5,447 nucleotides of DNA from Paracoccaceae bacterium. GTDB lineage: Bacteria > Pseudomonadota > Alphaproteobacteria > Rhodobacterales > Rhodobacteraceae. The first letter of the stretch is position 1; the number at the start of each line of letters is the position of its first letter. The translations under genes were made by a program, and so were the position numbers. The DNA lies in NCBI GenBank assembly GCA_002401945.1, contig NVUP01000031.1, positions 31,438 to 36,884 on the forward strand, in the 5' to 3' direction. A model generated the notes under the pieces. The model saw only the letters and a list, made by a program, of their open reading frames with translations. It had not been told where the DNA came from and did no database searches. Shown piece by piece: positions 1 to 5,447 of the stretch.

Positions 1-734
1 CCGTTAAACGACATGATCCGACCCTTGGTGTCGATCACCAGAATGGCGTCCAACGACGAGGTCACCATTGCCTGCATCCGGGCAGCTGTAGCATTGCTGG
101 CGGCAGTCAGAATCCGGCCACGGTGATACATGCAGCCAATCATAAGAGCGGTCAGTGCCAATGCCAAAAACAGCGCCATCACCACCCAACCCAGCCGTTG
201 CAGCGTTTGCGACATGCCCTGTCTTTTTGCATCAGCACTTTGCGTATGAGCCACCAGCCCCAAAAGGGTCATGGTTCGCACATCACGGCCGTTTGCCACC
301 AATTCCACCGCAAAGTCGGGCATAGCATCACGAAGCAGCCGATCCGGGCCATCGATCAGTGGCACAAAATTGTTCAGCCGATTTTGGATACGGGCCAGTG
401 TTTTTGCCCCTTCACCGCTGGATCGTAGTTCCGCAAACAATGGGCTTTCGTGAAAGGTGGCCACGCGGCTGTAGAAAACGTCAAACCTGCGGCGCACCAA
501 ATCCAGGCTGCCGCCTTCGAGAGCCTCCTTCGTTGCCGCTTGCAGGCGCAGATGCTCAACTTCGCTCTGCGACATGTTCCATTGCACATTGTCAGTGGTG
601 GCTGTCGACAGATCACTCAACTGGCGCAGCACTTCGCGGCCCAGAAGCACCGATAGCACCAACAGAATTACCAGTACGATTGTGGTAACAACAACAACCG
701 TTTTTGGCGCAAAGGCAGCGAGTCTTTCCCGCAA
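1..734 (-). CDS. Membrane-bound PAS-domain sensor, probably a (hybrid) sensor histidine kinase; C-terminal part outside the window
   Basis: An open frame of 244 complete codons runs off the window edge. Hydrophobic segments at about residues 12-32 and 182-202 flank a roughly 150-residue periplasmic region. That region is mostly helical and contains SQSEVEHLRLQ (about 55-65) and RRFDVFYSRV (about 82-91), a pattern I associate with the sensor regions of bacterial hybrid histidine kinases. After the second membrane segment, LDAILVIDTKGRIMSFNG (from about 228) is a typical start of a PAS domain. The start is TTG: an in-frame TAG lies only seven codons upstream, no ATG or GTG lies between, and AGGAAGGG sits 8 bases before the TTG. 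The gene follows the SUOX-fold protein gene by 17 bases, so the two are probably co-transcribed and functionally linked. The output domain is not visible. A kinase is the most likely, but a GGDEF/EAL protein is not excluded. Confidence 0.85.
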   Translation of the reverse strand, partial: MRERLAAFAPKTVVVVTTIVLVILLVLSVLLGREVLRQLSDLSTATTDNVQWNMSQSEVEHLRLQAATKEALEGGSLDLVRRRFDVFYSRVATFHESPLFAELRSSGEGAKTLARIQNRLNNFVPLIDGPDRLLRDAMPDFAVELVANGRDVRTMTLLGLVAHTQSADAKRQGMSQTLQRLGWVVMALFLALALTALMIGCMYHRGRILTAASNATAARMQAMVTSSLDAILVIDTKGRIMSFN

Positions 735-742
735 TTGCTGTG

Positions 743-750
743 CCCTTCCT
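743..750 (-). promoter_or_regulatory. Ribosome binding site fixing the TTG start of the sensor gene
   Basis: On the minus strand AGGAAGGG lies 8 bases upstream of the TTG at 734-732 and directly after the TAA stop of the preceding gene. It decides the start, because the frame is closed by a TAG a few codons upstream and the next possible start codons fall inside the first membrane segment. Confidence 0.7.
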
Positions 751-751
751 G

Positions 752-1264
752 TTAGCTATCCGGTTTGATCACGATCCGCACCAGCTGCCAGACGCTTTTG
801 GAAAAGATCTCTTCCGTCTTATAGGCCGGATTGCTGTCAAAGGGAAAAATGATCCACAGAGGCCCTTTGTCCCGCGTCGACATGAGGGCTCCATTGCGCT
901 GATAAGCAACAATCGGGCCCCCATCGACCGCGTATGACACTGGGATCTCGGCGGAATAATCATTGATGGCCTGGAACAGTAGCGTGCCCTCGTTGACACC
1001 AAGGTGGCGGGTGAGCGCAGCCAGAGAGACACCGGTGAACCGCTGCACACCTTCGGTCCAGATGGTTTCAGTTTCGAAACTGACCGTTGGCAAGGCTTGC
1101 AGATCAGCCAAATTGAACTGAGTTATGACTCCTTCAGAGCCAGCAGTGGACTGGATTTCTACCTGCAACAACACCTGTGCATCCGAGTTGGGATCGGTGG
1201 CAAAGCCCATCACAGGCATCACCGCAAGTGCAATTGCACTCAGCGCAAACTTCCAACGTTTCAT
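752..1264 (-). CDS. Exported sulfite-oxidase-fold (Oxidored_molyb-like) protein without a cofactor-ligand cysteine; putative partner of the downstream sensor
   Basis: This is a complete 170-residue protein. Residues 1-22 form a Sec-type signal peptide: KR at the N-terminus, a hydrophobic core, and likely cleavage after GFA. The mature part resembles the molybdopterin-binding domain of the sulfite oxidase family (PF00174-like). It has a beta-rich start with FNLADLQALPTVSFET (50-65), RFTGVSLAALTRHLGV (75-90), FQAINDYSAEIP (97-108), then RDKGPLWIIFPFD (131-143) and a closing SVWQLVRIVI (157-166). It is much shorter than catalytic sulfite oxidases or MsrP. There is no cysteine anywhere, so the thiolate that ligates molybdenum in catalytic members is absent, and there is no twin-arginine motif of the kind used to export molybdenum-cofactor proteins. 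I infer a non-catalytic binding or sensing role in the periplasm, probably with the sensor encoded 17 bases downstream. Automatic annotation would likely call it a molybdopterin-dependent oxidoreductase, which may mislead. Confidence 0.85.
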   Translation of the reverse strand: MKRWKFALSAIALAVMPVMGFATDPNSDAQVLLQVEIQSTAGSEGVITQFNLADLQALPTVSFETETIWTEGVQRFTGVSLAALTRHLGVNEGTLLFQAINDYSAEIPVSYAVDGGPIVAYQRNGALMSTRDKGPLWIIFPFDSNPAYKTEEIFSKSVWQLVRIVIKPDS

Positions 1265-1270
1265 TTTGTA

Positions 1271-1277
1271 CTCCTCC
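1271..1277 (-). promoter_or_regulatory. Strong ribosome binding site of the SUOX-fold protein gene
   Basis: On the minus strand GGAGGAG lies six bases before the ATG at 1264-1262. It is a near-perfect Shine-Dalgarno sequence and supports this start over upstream in-frame alternatives. Confidence 0.8.
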
Positions 1278-1570
1278 AGAACCAGAACAGTCGCGAATTA
1301 TGGCCAGTTTGCCACAACGTTGCTGTGAAGCGTAGCCCATAGCATAAAAGTCGAATGATGAACCCATAGCCCTGTTTCAACGACCCCAAGCTTGGCATGG
1401 ATCTTCTGGATAGCGATGCAAGCCGCTGCTCAAAATCTTTCAAGGGTAAGGATCCTGCACTTCCCAATGCTAGCTAGCAGTCTGGATGGCCCACAATCGG
1501 TACAACCAGCAAACCCCCTTTAGCCAGCATCACTCATCTTCGGTCCAACAAGAACATCGGTATTTGGCGC
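1278..1570. other. Intergenic region upstream of the SUOX-fold protein/sensor pair
   Basis: I see no credible gene here. Minus-strand frames crossing it have no good ribosome binding site and run into the Shine-Dalgarno sequence or body of the next gene in the wrong frame. The promoter of the two-gene unit should lie here, since a hairpin separates it from the chemoreceptor gene. I could not find a convincing sigma-70 pair: a minus-strand TTGAAA at 1380-1375 has no acceptable -10 at normal spacing. The region holds a 12-base perfect palindrome at 1468-1479, listed separately. Confidence 0.5.
1468..1479. repeat. 12-base perfect palindrome TGCTAGCTAGCA, possible operator
   Basis: TGCTAGCTAGCA equals its own reverse complement and sits about 200 bases upstream of the SUOX-fold protein start. 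Short palindromes of this kind can bind dimeric regulators. No second copy was noticed in the window, so the regulatory reading is only a possibility. Confidence 0.3.
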
Positions 1571-1606
1571 AGCATGGGCGGCAGCGCATTGCCTCCCGCC
1601 CATGCT
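1571..1606 (-). terminator. Stem-loop after the chemoreceptor gene, putative terminator
   Basis: AGCATGGGCGG (1571-1581) and CCGCCCATGCT (1596-1606) form a perfect 11-base-pair, GC-rich stem with a 14-base loop. It starts 28 bases past the receptor stop codon, a usual place for a terminator. On the minus strand the stem is followed by GCGCCAAATA rather than a T run, so intrinsic termination of the receptor transcript would be imperfect. On the plus strand the stem is followed by TTAATTTATT, closer to a terminator tail, but no plus-strand gene precedes it. It could act in both directions or simply protect the 3' end of the mRNA. Confidence 0.55.
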
Positions 1607-1634
1607 TTAATTTATTGGCATTTTTGGTCTTTGG

Positions 1635-3989
1635 TTAGAAGTCCTGCCACAGATCGCGCGCCGCCGATCCTTCAACTGCCGCAGCGCGTGGCTCGAATTT
1701 CGTCTCCTCATCCCAATCGCCGCCATGGGCGGACGGAACAGTTGCAGCAAAAGCCTCCTGAACCTCGGGTTTTGGCTTAGCCTCGCCGTGCAGCGTGATA
1801 AAATGAGAGGTCAATTCGGCCAGCTTGCTGGCGTCAGCGTTTAACAGATGGCTGGCCGCTGTGGCTTGCTCAACCATAGCCGCGTTTTGTTGCGTGACCT
1901 GGTCAAGCTGGGTGACGCCAATGTTGATTTCTCTAAGACCGGTGGATTGCTCGCCGGATCCCTCGGCGATTTCAGTGATCAGATGAGAGATCAACCCAAC
2001 CCGTTCTGTAATGCTGGTCAACGCTCCGCCCGCCTTGCCGACAAGTTCAACACCTCGTTCCACTTGTTTGGAGCTGTCATCAATCAGCGTTTTGATCTCC
2101 ATCGCTGCATCCGACGACCGCTGAGCCAGGGCCCGAACTTCCGAGGCAACCACGGCAAATCCCCGCCCAGCCTCGCCAGCGCGAGCGGCTTCAACACCTG
2201 CGTTCAAGGCCAGCAGATTTGTTTGAAACGCAATATCGTCAATAACACCAATGATTTGCGAAATCTGCGTCGAAGATTGCCTGATCTCCTGCATGGCGCC
2301 TACTGCGTTTTGCACAACAATGCCGCTGTTCTCAGCTTCTATACGCGCCTCGGTGATAGTCTGTTCCACGCTACGGGTACCCTCTGCAGCAGAGGTCACA
2401 CTGGAGGTCATTTCGTCCAATGCTGCAGCGGTTTCTTCTAGGGTGGCGGCCTGGCTTTCAGTGCGCCGAGACAGATCGTTCGACGCCTGGCTGATCTCAC
2501 CTGCGCCATTGCGAATACTGCTGGTGACTTCGATCACTTGCTGGATGGTGGCGCTCAGCGTTTCAACCGTCTGGTTATAGTTTTTACGCAATGCCTCGTG
2601 ATCTTCAGAAAATTGTTCTGTCAGCGGTCGCGAGAAATCTCCCTTGGAGAGGTTCATCAGGCCAGAAGACAGCTTTTCAACAACAACCTGCTGCTGCTTC
2701 TGCATTTCAGCACGCTGCTCCTCGCCACGGCGGACCAGCTTCAGATCGTCTTGCATGCTGACCAATGTCTTGCCGATCTTGCCGATCTCATCACTACGTC
2801 CGGCGGCCTTCACTGTGATATCAAGATCACCGGACGAAACCGCTTCCATGTCCTTACAGATCTGATCAATTGGTTTTGTAATCGAACGGGCAAACAGCCA
2901 ACCCAACAGGGAAACAGGCACAGCCCCCACCAGAGAAATCAGGATAATTAGGTTGCGGCTTCGGGTGATCGGCGCCATCAATTCAGCCAGTTCCTGTTCC
3001 GCAACAATGACCCAATTTGCCCCTTGAATGGGCATTGGCTCTGAATAGGCCGCAACGGTGACGCCGTTCAGCCCGGTTGTTTCAGCAAAGAATTCACTTT
3101 CACCGTCCAGGCCAGATCGGATCTGAGCAGATTCGGCCAGAGGAGAAAGAATCGTATGGCCATGTTCAGACCGCGATCCCGTTCGCGCAACAAGGTCAGG
3201 ACCAACAAGGTAGACTTCCATTGTGTTGTCGTGGCCATCATGGGTGCTTGAAACAATAGTCTCAATCAGATCAGCAGAAACTGACAATACAATAATGCCA
3301 ACATCCTTGCCCGCAGGCGTGGTAATCTTGGTGCCTACAAAAAAGGACGGGAGATCGCCGTTGGCCGCATAGGGTGCAATATCAGAGAAAGACACAACCC
3401 CCTGATCCGAACCGACAATGGTTTTGAACAATGCCCCAAGGCTGCTGGCCTTGTACCGCCCGGTCAGCAGATTGGTGGCATAGTCATCCCCTTTTATGAC
3501 ATTATAGATGATGTCGCCGGACAGGCTGATCAGCAACGCATCTTCATAGCCCTTGTTCTGCAAAAATGCCCGAAACGAGGGATGAAACCTCTCATGGTAA
3601 ATATTATACGGAACAGTCCCTTCGCCCCGATTCAATTTCTGCCGTTCGCCGGCAGGGTTCGGGTTGTTGGTCACATATAGATCAAGGACGGTTCCGGCGG
3701 GATCCTCGCCGAGATTGCTCCAGGCTGCGGTCAAACGCTGCGCGGCGCTGGCAGTGGACGGCACAATTGCCATGGTCACCGCATCGGCCTTGATGCCCGA
3801 TATCAGAGACTCCACCGCCGCCTTACGGTCCGCTAGAATTGTTCTGAACTGCGCCTCGGCGTTCTGCATCGAGCTTTTTTCAAAGGTGATACTGCTCAGC
3901 ACAATCGTCAATGTCGCCATGACCAAACCAATTGCGATATAGGACAGCGGTAGTTTTTGCGCCAGGTTAATAGATTTTAAATTTCTCAT
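1635..3989 (-). CDS. Methyl-accepting chemotaxis protein with periplasmic Cache-like sensor, two HAMP units and CheR-docking-type tail
   Basis: This is a complete 784-residue transmembrane chemoreceptor. TM1 spans about residues 14-36. The periplasmic sensor (37-345) is Cache-like, with [20 protein letters not shown] (135-154), then [17 protein letters not shown] (158-174), and a membrane-proximal second lobe. TM2 is at 346-368. HAMP 1 is at about 369-417 ([20 protein letters not shown], 369-388, then [10 protein letters not shown]) and a second HAMP-like unit at about 435-488 ([14 protein letters not shown] and [10 protein letters not shown]). The signalling hairpin runs from about 490 to 730, with methylation-type helices at [17 protein letters not shown] (511-527) and [15 protein letters not shown] (696-710). 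The kinase-contact tip is [20 protein letters not shown] (585-604), followed by [20 protein letters not shown] (605-624). The last five residues, LWQDF, fit the x-W-x-x-F tether that docks CheR in other receptors. I chose the ATG at 3989, just before TM1, which has GAGGA four bases upstream. The ligand cannot be predicted, and no other che gene is in the window. Confidence 0.96.
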   Translation of the reverse strand: MRNLKSINLAQKLPLSYIAIGLVMATLTIVLSSITFEKSSMQNAEAQFRTILADRKAAVESLISGIKADAVTMAIVPSTASAAQRLTAAWSNLGEDPAGTVLDLYVTNNPNPAGERQKLNRGEGTVPYNIYHERFHPSFRAFLQNKGYEDALLISLSGDIIYNVIKGDDYATNLLTGRYKASSLGALFKTIVGSDQGVVSFSDIAPYAANGDLPSFFVGTKITTPAGKDVGIIVLSVSADLIETIVSSTHDGHDNTMEVYLVGPDLVARTGSRSEHGHTILSPLAESAQIRSGLDGESEFFAETTGLNGVTVAAYSEPMPIQGANWVIVAEQELAELMAPITRSRNLIILISLVGAVPVSLLGWLFARSITKPIDQICKDMEAVSSGDLDITVKAAGRSDEIGKIGKTLVSMQDDLKLVRRGEEQRAEMQKQQQVVVEKLSSGLMNLSKGDFSRPLTEQFSEDHEALRKNYNQTVETLSATIQQVIEVTSSIRNGAGEISQASNDLSRRTESQAATLEETAAALDEMTSSVTSAAEGTRSVEQTITEARIEAENSGIVVQNAVGAMQEIRQSSTQISQIIGVIDDIAFQTNLLALNAGVEAARAGEAGRGFAVVASEVRALAQRSSDAAMEIKTLIDDSSKQVERGVELVGKAGGALTSITERVGLISHLITEIAEGSGEQSTGLREINIGVTQLDQVTQQNAAMVEQATAASHLLNADASKLAELTSHFITLHGEAKPKPEVQEAFAATVPSAHGGDWDEETKFEPRAAAVEGSAARDLWQDF

Positions 3990-3993
3990 TCTG

Positions 3994-3998
3994 TCCTC
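3994..3998 (-). promoter_or_regulatory. Ribosome binding site choosing the chemoreceptor start
   Basis: GAGGA on the minus strand lies four bases before the ATG at 3989-3987. It favours this start over the in-frame GTG at 4055, which would add 22 residues that are not membrane-like and would begin almost at the predicted transcription start. Confidence 0.6.
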
Positions 3999-4065
3999 AT
4001 TGAGCGGGCATAAGTTCCAAATTACGGATCCTGAAAACATGTCTAAGTTGATCACCGGGGCCTAG

Positions 4066-4074
4066 ATTTTATCA
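4066..4074 (-). promoter_or_regulatory. Candidate extended -10 promoter of the chemoreceptor gene
   Basis: On the minus strand TGATAAAAT fits the extended -10 pattern TGn-TATAAT with one mismatch in the hexamer. Transcription would start near 4059, giving a leader of about 70 bases. No good -35 box is seen at 16-18 bases (CTTTTC at 17), which is tolerable for extended -10 promoters. It could equally depend on an activator. Confidence 0.35.
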
Positions 4075-4095
4075 CTCAACAAAAAGCAGAAAAGC

Positions 4096-4113
4096 GCCGA
4101 CTGAGCTGCCGAC
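4096..4113 (-). repeat. Direct repeat GTCGGC-N6-GTCGGC upstream of the candidate promoter
   Basis: On the minus strand GTCGGC occurs twice, 12 bases apart start to start (4113-4108 and 4101-4096). The pair lies just upstream of where the -35 region of the candidate promoter would be. The position would suit an activator binding site, but two six-base copies are weak evidence. Confidence 0.25.
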
Positions 4114-4461
4114 ATTCATCAAATTCTCATTCACATCTCAGGGTATGATTGGCTCAAGAGCTATCTGCTGATTGTTAAACAGCGGTTACCAAATAAGAAT
4201 TCTGGGCACCGTGATAGGTTTTGGGCTCTGCGCGGGAGGGCCACCGCTGGTTTGGGTCGAATGGCATTCTCCCCTTCCTATGGTTGAGAATGCAGGCCGG
4301 GTTCTCTTCGCTGCTACCGTTACGAGGCCGGATATTGCTATTCTAAGTTGTTTCGACCAAATAGTGCGCTTGTTTCAAGATCTCTCAGGCGGATCACAAA
4401 GATCCCTTCTCTGGCCTTTGCCTCTCCAGGTAAATGGATGCCGGGGCTTGGCGTTAAAATA
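4114..4461. other. Intergenic region between the glycosyltransferase and chemoreceptor genes
   Basis: I recognise no gene here. A plus-strand frame at 4172-4465 (97 codons, TTG start) has no ribosome binding site and no recognisable domain. No intrinsic terminator with a T run is seen after the glycosyltransferase stop: the 5-base-pair stem GGATC/GATCC at 4391-4405 is too short and lacks a T tract. The stretch also has a 7-base inverted repeat CAGCGGT/ACCGCTG (4180-4186 and 4243-4249), too widely spaced to interpret, and the 8-base inverted repeat listed separately. Confidence 0.5.
4264..4293. repeat. 8-base perfect inverted repeat GCATTCTC/GAGAATGC
   Basis: GCATTCTC (4264-4271) and GAGAATGC (4286-4293) are exact reverse complements separated by 14 bases. 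It can fold as an RNA hairpin or present two half-sites one helical turn or two apart. There is no T tract on either side, so it is not a typical terminator, and its role is unknown. Confidence 0.35.
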
Positions 4462-5447
4462 CTAACAATTGCTGATATTTCCCACATTTTTGCTCAGTAC
4501 CCCCGGCAACACACCAGATTGCCCTCGCACCACCCTGCCCAACAGCCGCGACAGGCGGGCAGCGGCGATATCCCAGCTGAACAGAGCGGCGCGGGCGCGG
4601 CCTGCATGGATCATCCGGGCGCGAGAAAGCGGATCCAGCGTTGCGGCGCGGCAAAGGGCGCGGGCAATGTCACCCACATCCAGCGGATCAAACCATATCG
4701 GAGCAGCGCCCAGTATTTCCGGCAGTGCCGCCCGCCGCGCTGCCAGCACCGGCACCCCCAGCGCCATCGCCTCCAGCGGCGGAATGCCAAACCCCTCGTG
4801 CAGAGAAGGAAACGCAAAGGCCATGGCGCCTTGATACAGCGCCTTCAGTTCCCCGTCACTGACCCGGCCCAGCCGTTTGAGCCGTGCGCCGGTGCAAGGG
4901 GCGATACCCAGACCGGGCGCAACCCCGCCGACCAACACCAATATGGCCCTCCCTGCCCCGCCCTGGGCATGGGCCGCAACCAGCCGGGCCAAGTTTTTGT
5001 TTGAACTTTGATTGCCGACTGACAGGACATAACCGCCCGGACGCAAGCCTTGGCGCTGCAAAATCTCTGGCTTGGCCTCAACCTTCTGCAGATGCGCAGC
5101 GCCATTGGGTATCAGGTGAAAATGATCCACAGCCACCCCCAGATGCTGCGACAGATCCCATGCCGAATAGCGGCTGACAGTGATCAAAGCCGCCGCCTGT
5201 CGGGCCAACAAAGGCCGCAACAGACGATGCGCCATGCGATAAGATCGGGCATAGCCCTCGGGCCGCCGCCACAGATTGCCATCATGCAAGGCCAACACGT
5301 GGCGACGATGCAACAGCGGACCGCTGTTGCCCAGGCTCAACAGCACATGCCCCCGCGACGCCTGCCACAAGGCCCCCTGCTCCCAGAGATGACCGCGCCC
5401 GCCGGGCAGCGACCGCAAGCGGATGGTAGTCCACCCCGGGTCGCGGA
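4462..5447 (-). CDS. GT4-family (group 1) glycosyltransferase, N-terminus outside the window
   Basis: 327 complete codons are visible and the frame stays open to the window edge. From the visible start, GHLWEQ (18-23), LLSLGN (35-40) and LALHDG (51-56) belong to the acceptor-side Rossmann domain of GT-B enzymes of the wbaZ/mtfB-like GT4 type. ALITVSRYSAWDL (86-98) and LIPNGA (111-116) mark the crossover. YVLSVGNQSSNKNLARL (139-155) opens the nucleotide-sugar domain. FPSLHEGFGIPPLEAMALG (212-230) carries the E-x7-E motif (Glu 217 and 225) that binds the donor sugar nucleotide in this family. About 30-50 N-terminal residues are probably missing, and the TTG at 5418 is internal, not a start, because conserved-looking sequence (RDPGWTTIRL) continues upstream. 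The enzyme should act at the inner face of the cytoplasmic membrane in polysaccharide, lipopolysaccharide or glycolipid assembly; donor and acceptor cannot be told. Its GC content is well above that of the neighbouring genes. Confidence 0.93.
   Translation of the reverse strand, partial: RDPGWTTIRLRSLPGGRGHLWEQGALWQASRGHVLLSLGNSGPLLHRRHVLALHDGNLWRRPEGYARSYRMAHRLLRPLLARQAAALITVSRYSAWDLSQHLGVAVDHFHLIPNGAAHLQKVEAKPEILQRQGLRPGGYVLSVGNQSSNKNLARLVAAHAQGGAGRAILVLVGGVAPGLGIAPCTGARLKRLGRVSDGELKALYQGAMAFAFPSLHEGFGIPPLEAMALGVPVLAARRAALPEILGAAPIWFDPLDVGDIARALCRAATLDPLSRARMIHAGRARAALFSWDIAAARLSRLLGRVVRGQSGVLPGVLSKNVGNISNC

Noticed and set aside
1261..1467. 68-codon minus-strand open frame ahead of the SUOX-fold protein
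   Set aside because: It starts at a TTG with no Shine-Dalgarno sequence, its composition is not protein-like, and it overlaps the ribosome binding site and start codon of the next gene.
1848..2441. 197-codon plus-strand open frame inside the chemoreceptor gene
   Set aside because: It lies entirely antisense to the conserved signalling domain, has no recognisable domain, and its length is explained by codon bias of the real gene.
3967..3980. TTAA-N6-TTAA resembling a CtrA box at the start of the chemoreceptor gene
   Set aside because: CtrA sites have seven bases between the TTAA half-sites; this has six and lies inside the coding sequence.
3990..4055. Upstream GTG start of the chemoreceptor
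   Set aside because: The extra 22 residues look like leader sequence, and the ATG at 3989 has its own GAGGA and is placed properly before TM1.
4391..4405. GGATC-ACAAA-GATCC hairpin as terminator of the glycosyltransferase gene
   Set aside because: The stem is only five base pairs and there is no T run after it on the minus strand.
4172..4465. 97-codon plus-strand open frame in the intergenic region, considered as a small gene or gene relic
   Set aside because: It has a TTG start without a ribosome binding site and no recognisable family. A database search of the translation would be needed to revive it.
4348..5004. 218-codon plus-strand open frame overlapping the glycosyltransferase
   Set aside because: Its translation is rich in Arg, Pro, Gln and His, as expected for the antisense of a GC-rich gene, and the minus strand has clear GT4 motifs there.
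5416..5418. TTG as the true start of the glycosyltransferase
   Set aside because: The frame is open upstream to the window edge and encodes family-like sequence (GWTTIRL), so the gene is simply cut by the window.
1..5447. Mobile elements, CRISPR arrays, tRNA or rRNA genes
   Set aside because: No transposase or integrase motifs, no regularly spaced repeats and no tRNA-like or rRNA-like sequence were seen on either strand.

Overview
The window reads as a chromosomal segment of an alphaproteobacterium, most likely a marine Rhodobacteraceae (Roseobacter-type) species. This is inferred from the alphaproteobacterial form of the chemoreceptor signalling tip ([19 protein letters not shown]), the C-terminal W-x-x-F tail of that receptor, and the pairing of a small sulfite-oxidase-fold protein with a membrane sensor. 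Genus and species cannot be read from the sequence. All four recognisable genes lie on the minus strand, so transcription runs from high to low coordinates.

In transcription order: (1) 5447-4462 is a GT4-type glycosyltransferase that lacks its N-terminus at the window edge. It is clearly more GC-rich than the rest. (2) 4461-3990 is a gap of about 470 bases with a candidate extended -10 promoter, a short direct repeat and an inverted repeat. No gene is seen in it. (3) 3989-1635 is a complete methyl-accepting chemotaxis protein: two membrane segments, a large periplasmic Cache-like sensor, two HAMP units, an MCP signalling hairpin and a C-terminal CheR-docking-type pentapeptide. (4) 1634-1265 is a gap with a strong hairpin just after the receptor gene and a 12-base palindrome. 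(5) 1264-752 encodes a small exported protein with the fold of the molybdopterin-binding domain of sulfite oxidase, but with no cysteine and no Tat signal. (6) Seventeen bases later, at 734, a TTG codon with a good Shine-Dalgarno sequence starts a membrane-bound sensor. Its two membrane segments, periplasmic helical domain and the beginning of a PAS domain are visible before the window ends.

Functionally the window is mostly about sensing. The receptor should feed periplasmic ligand information to a CheA/CheW array encoded elsewhere. The exported SUOX-fold protein and the sensor look like a two-gene unit in which a cofactor-less binding protein reports to a membrane sensor kinase (inference). 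The glycosyltransferase appears unrelated to these and probably belongs to a surface-polysaccharide locus continuing beyond the window. The most interesting item is the cysteine-free, Sec-exported SUOX-fold protein coupled to the sensor.
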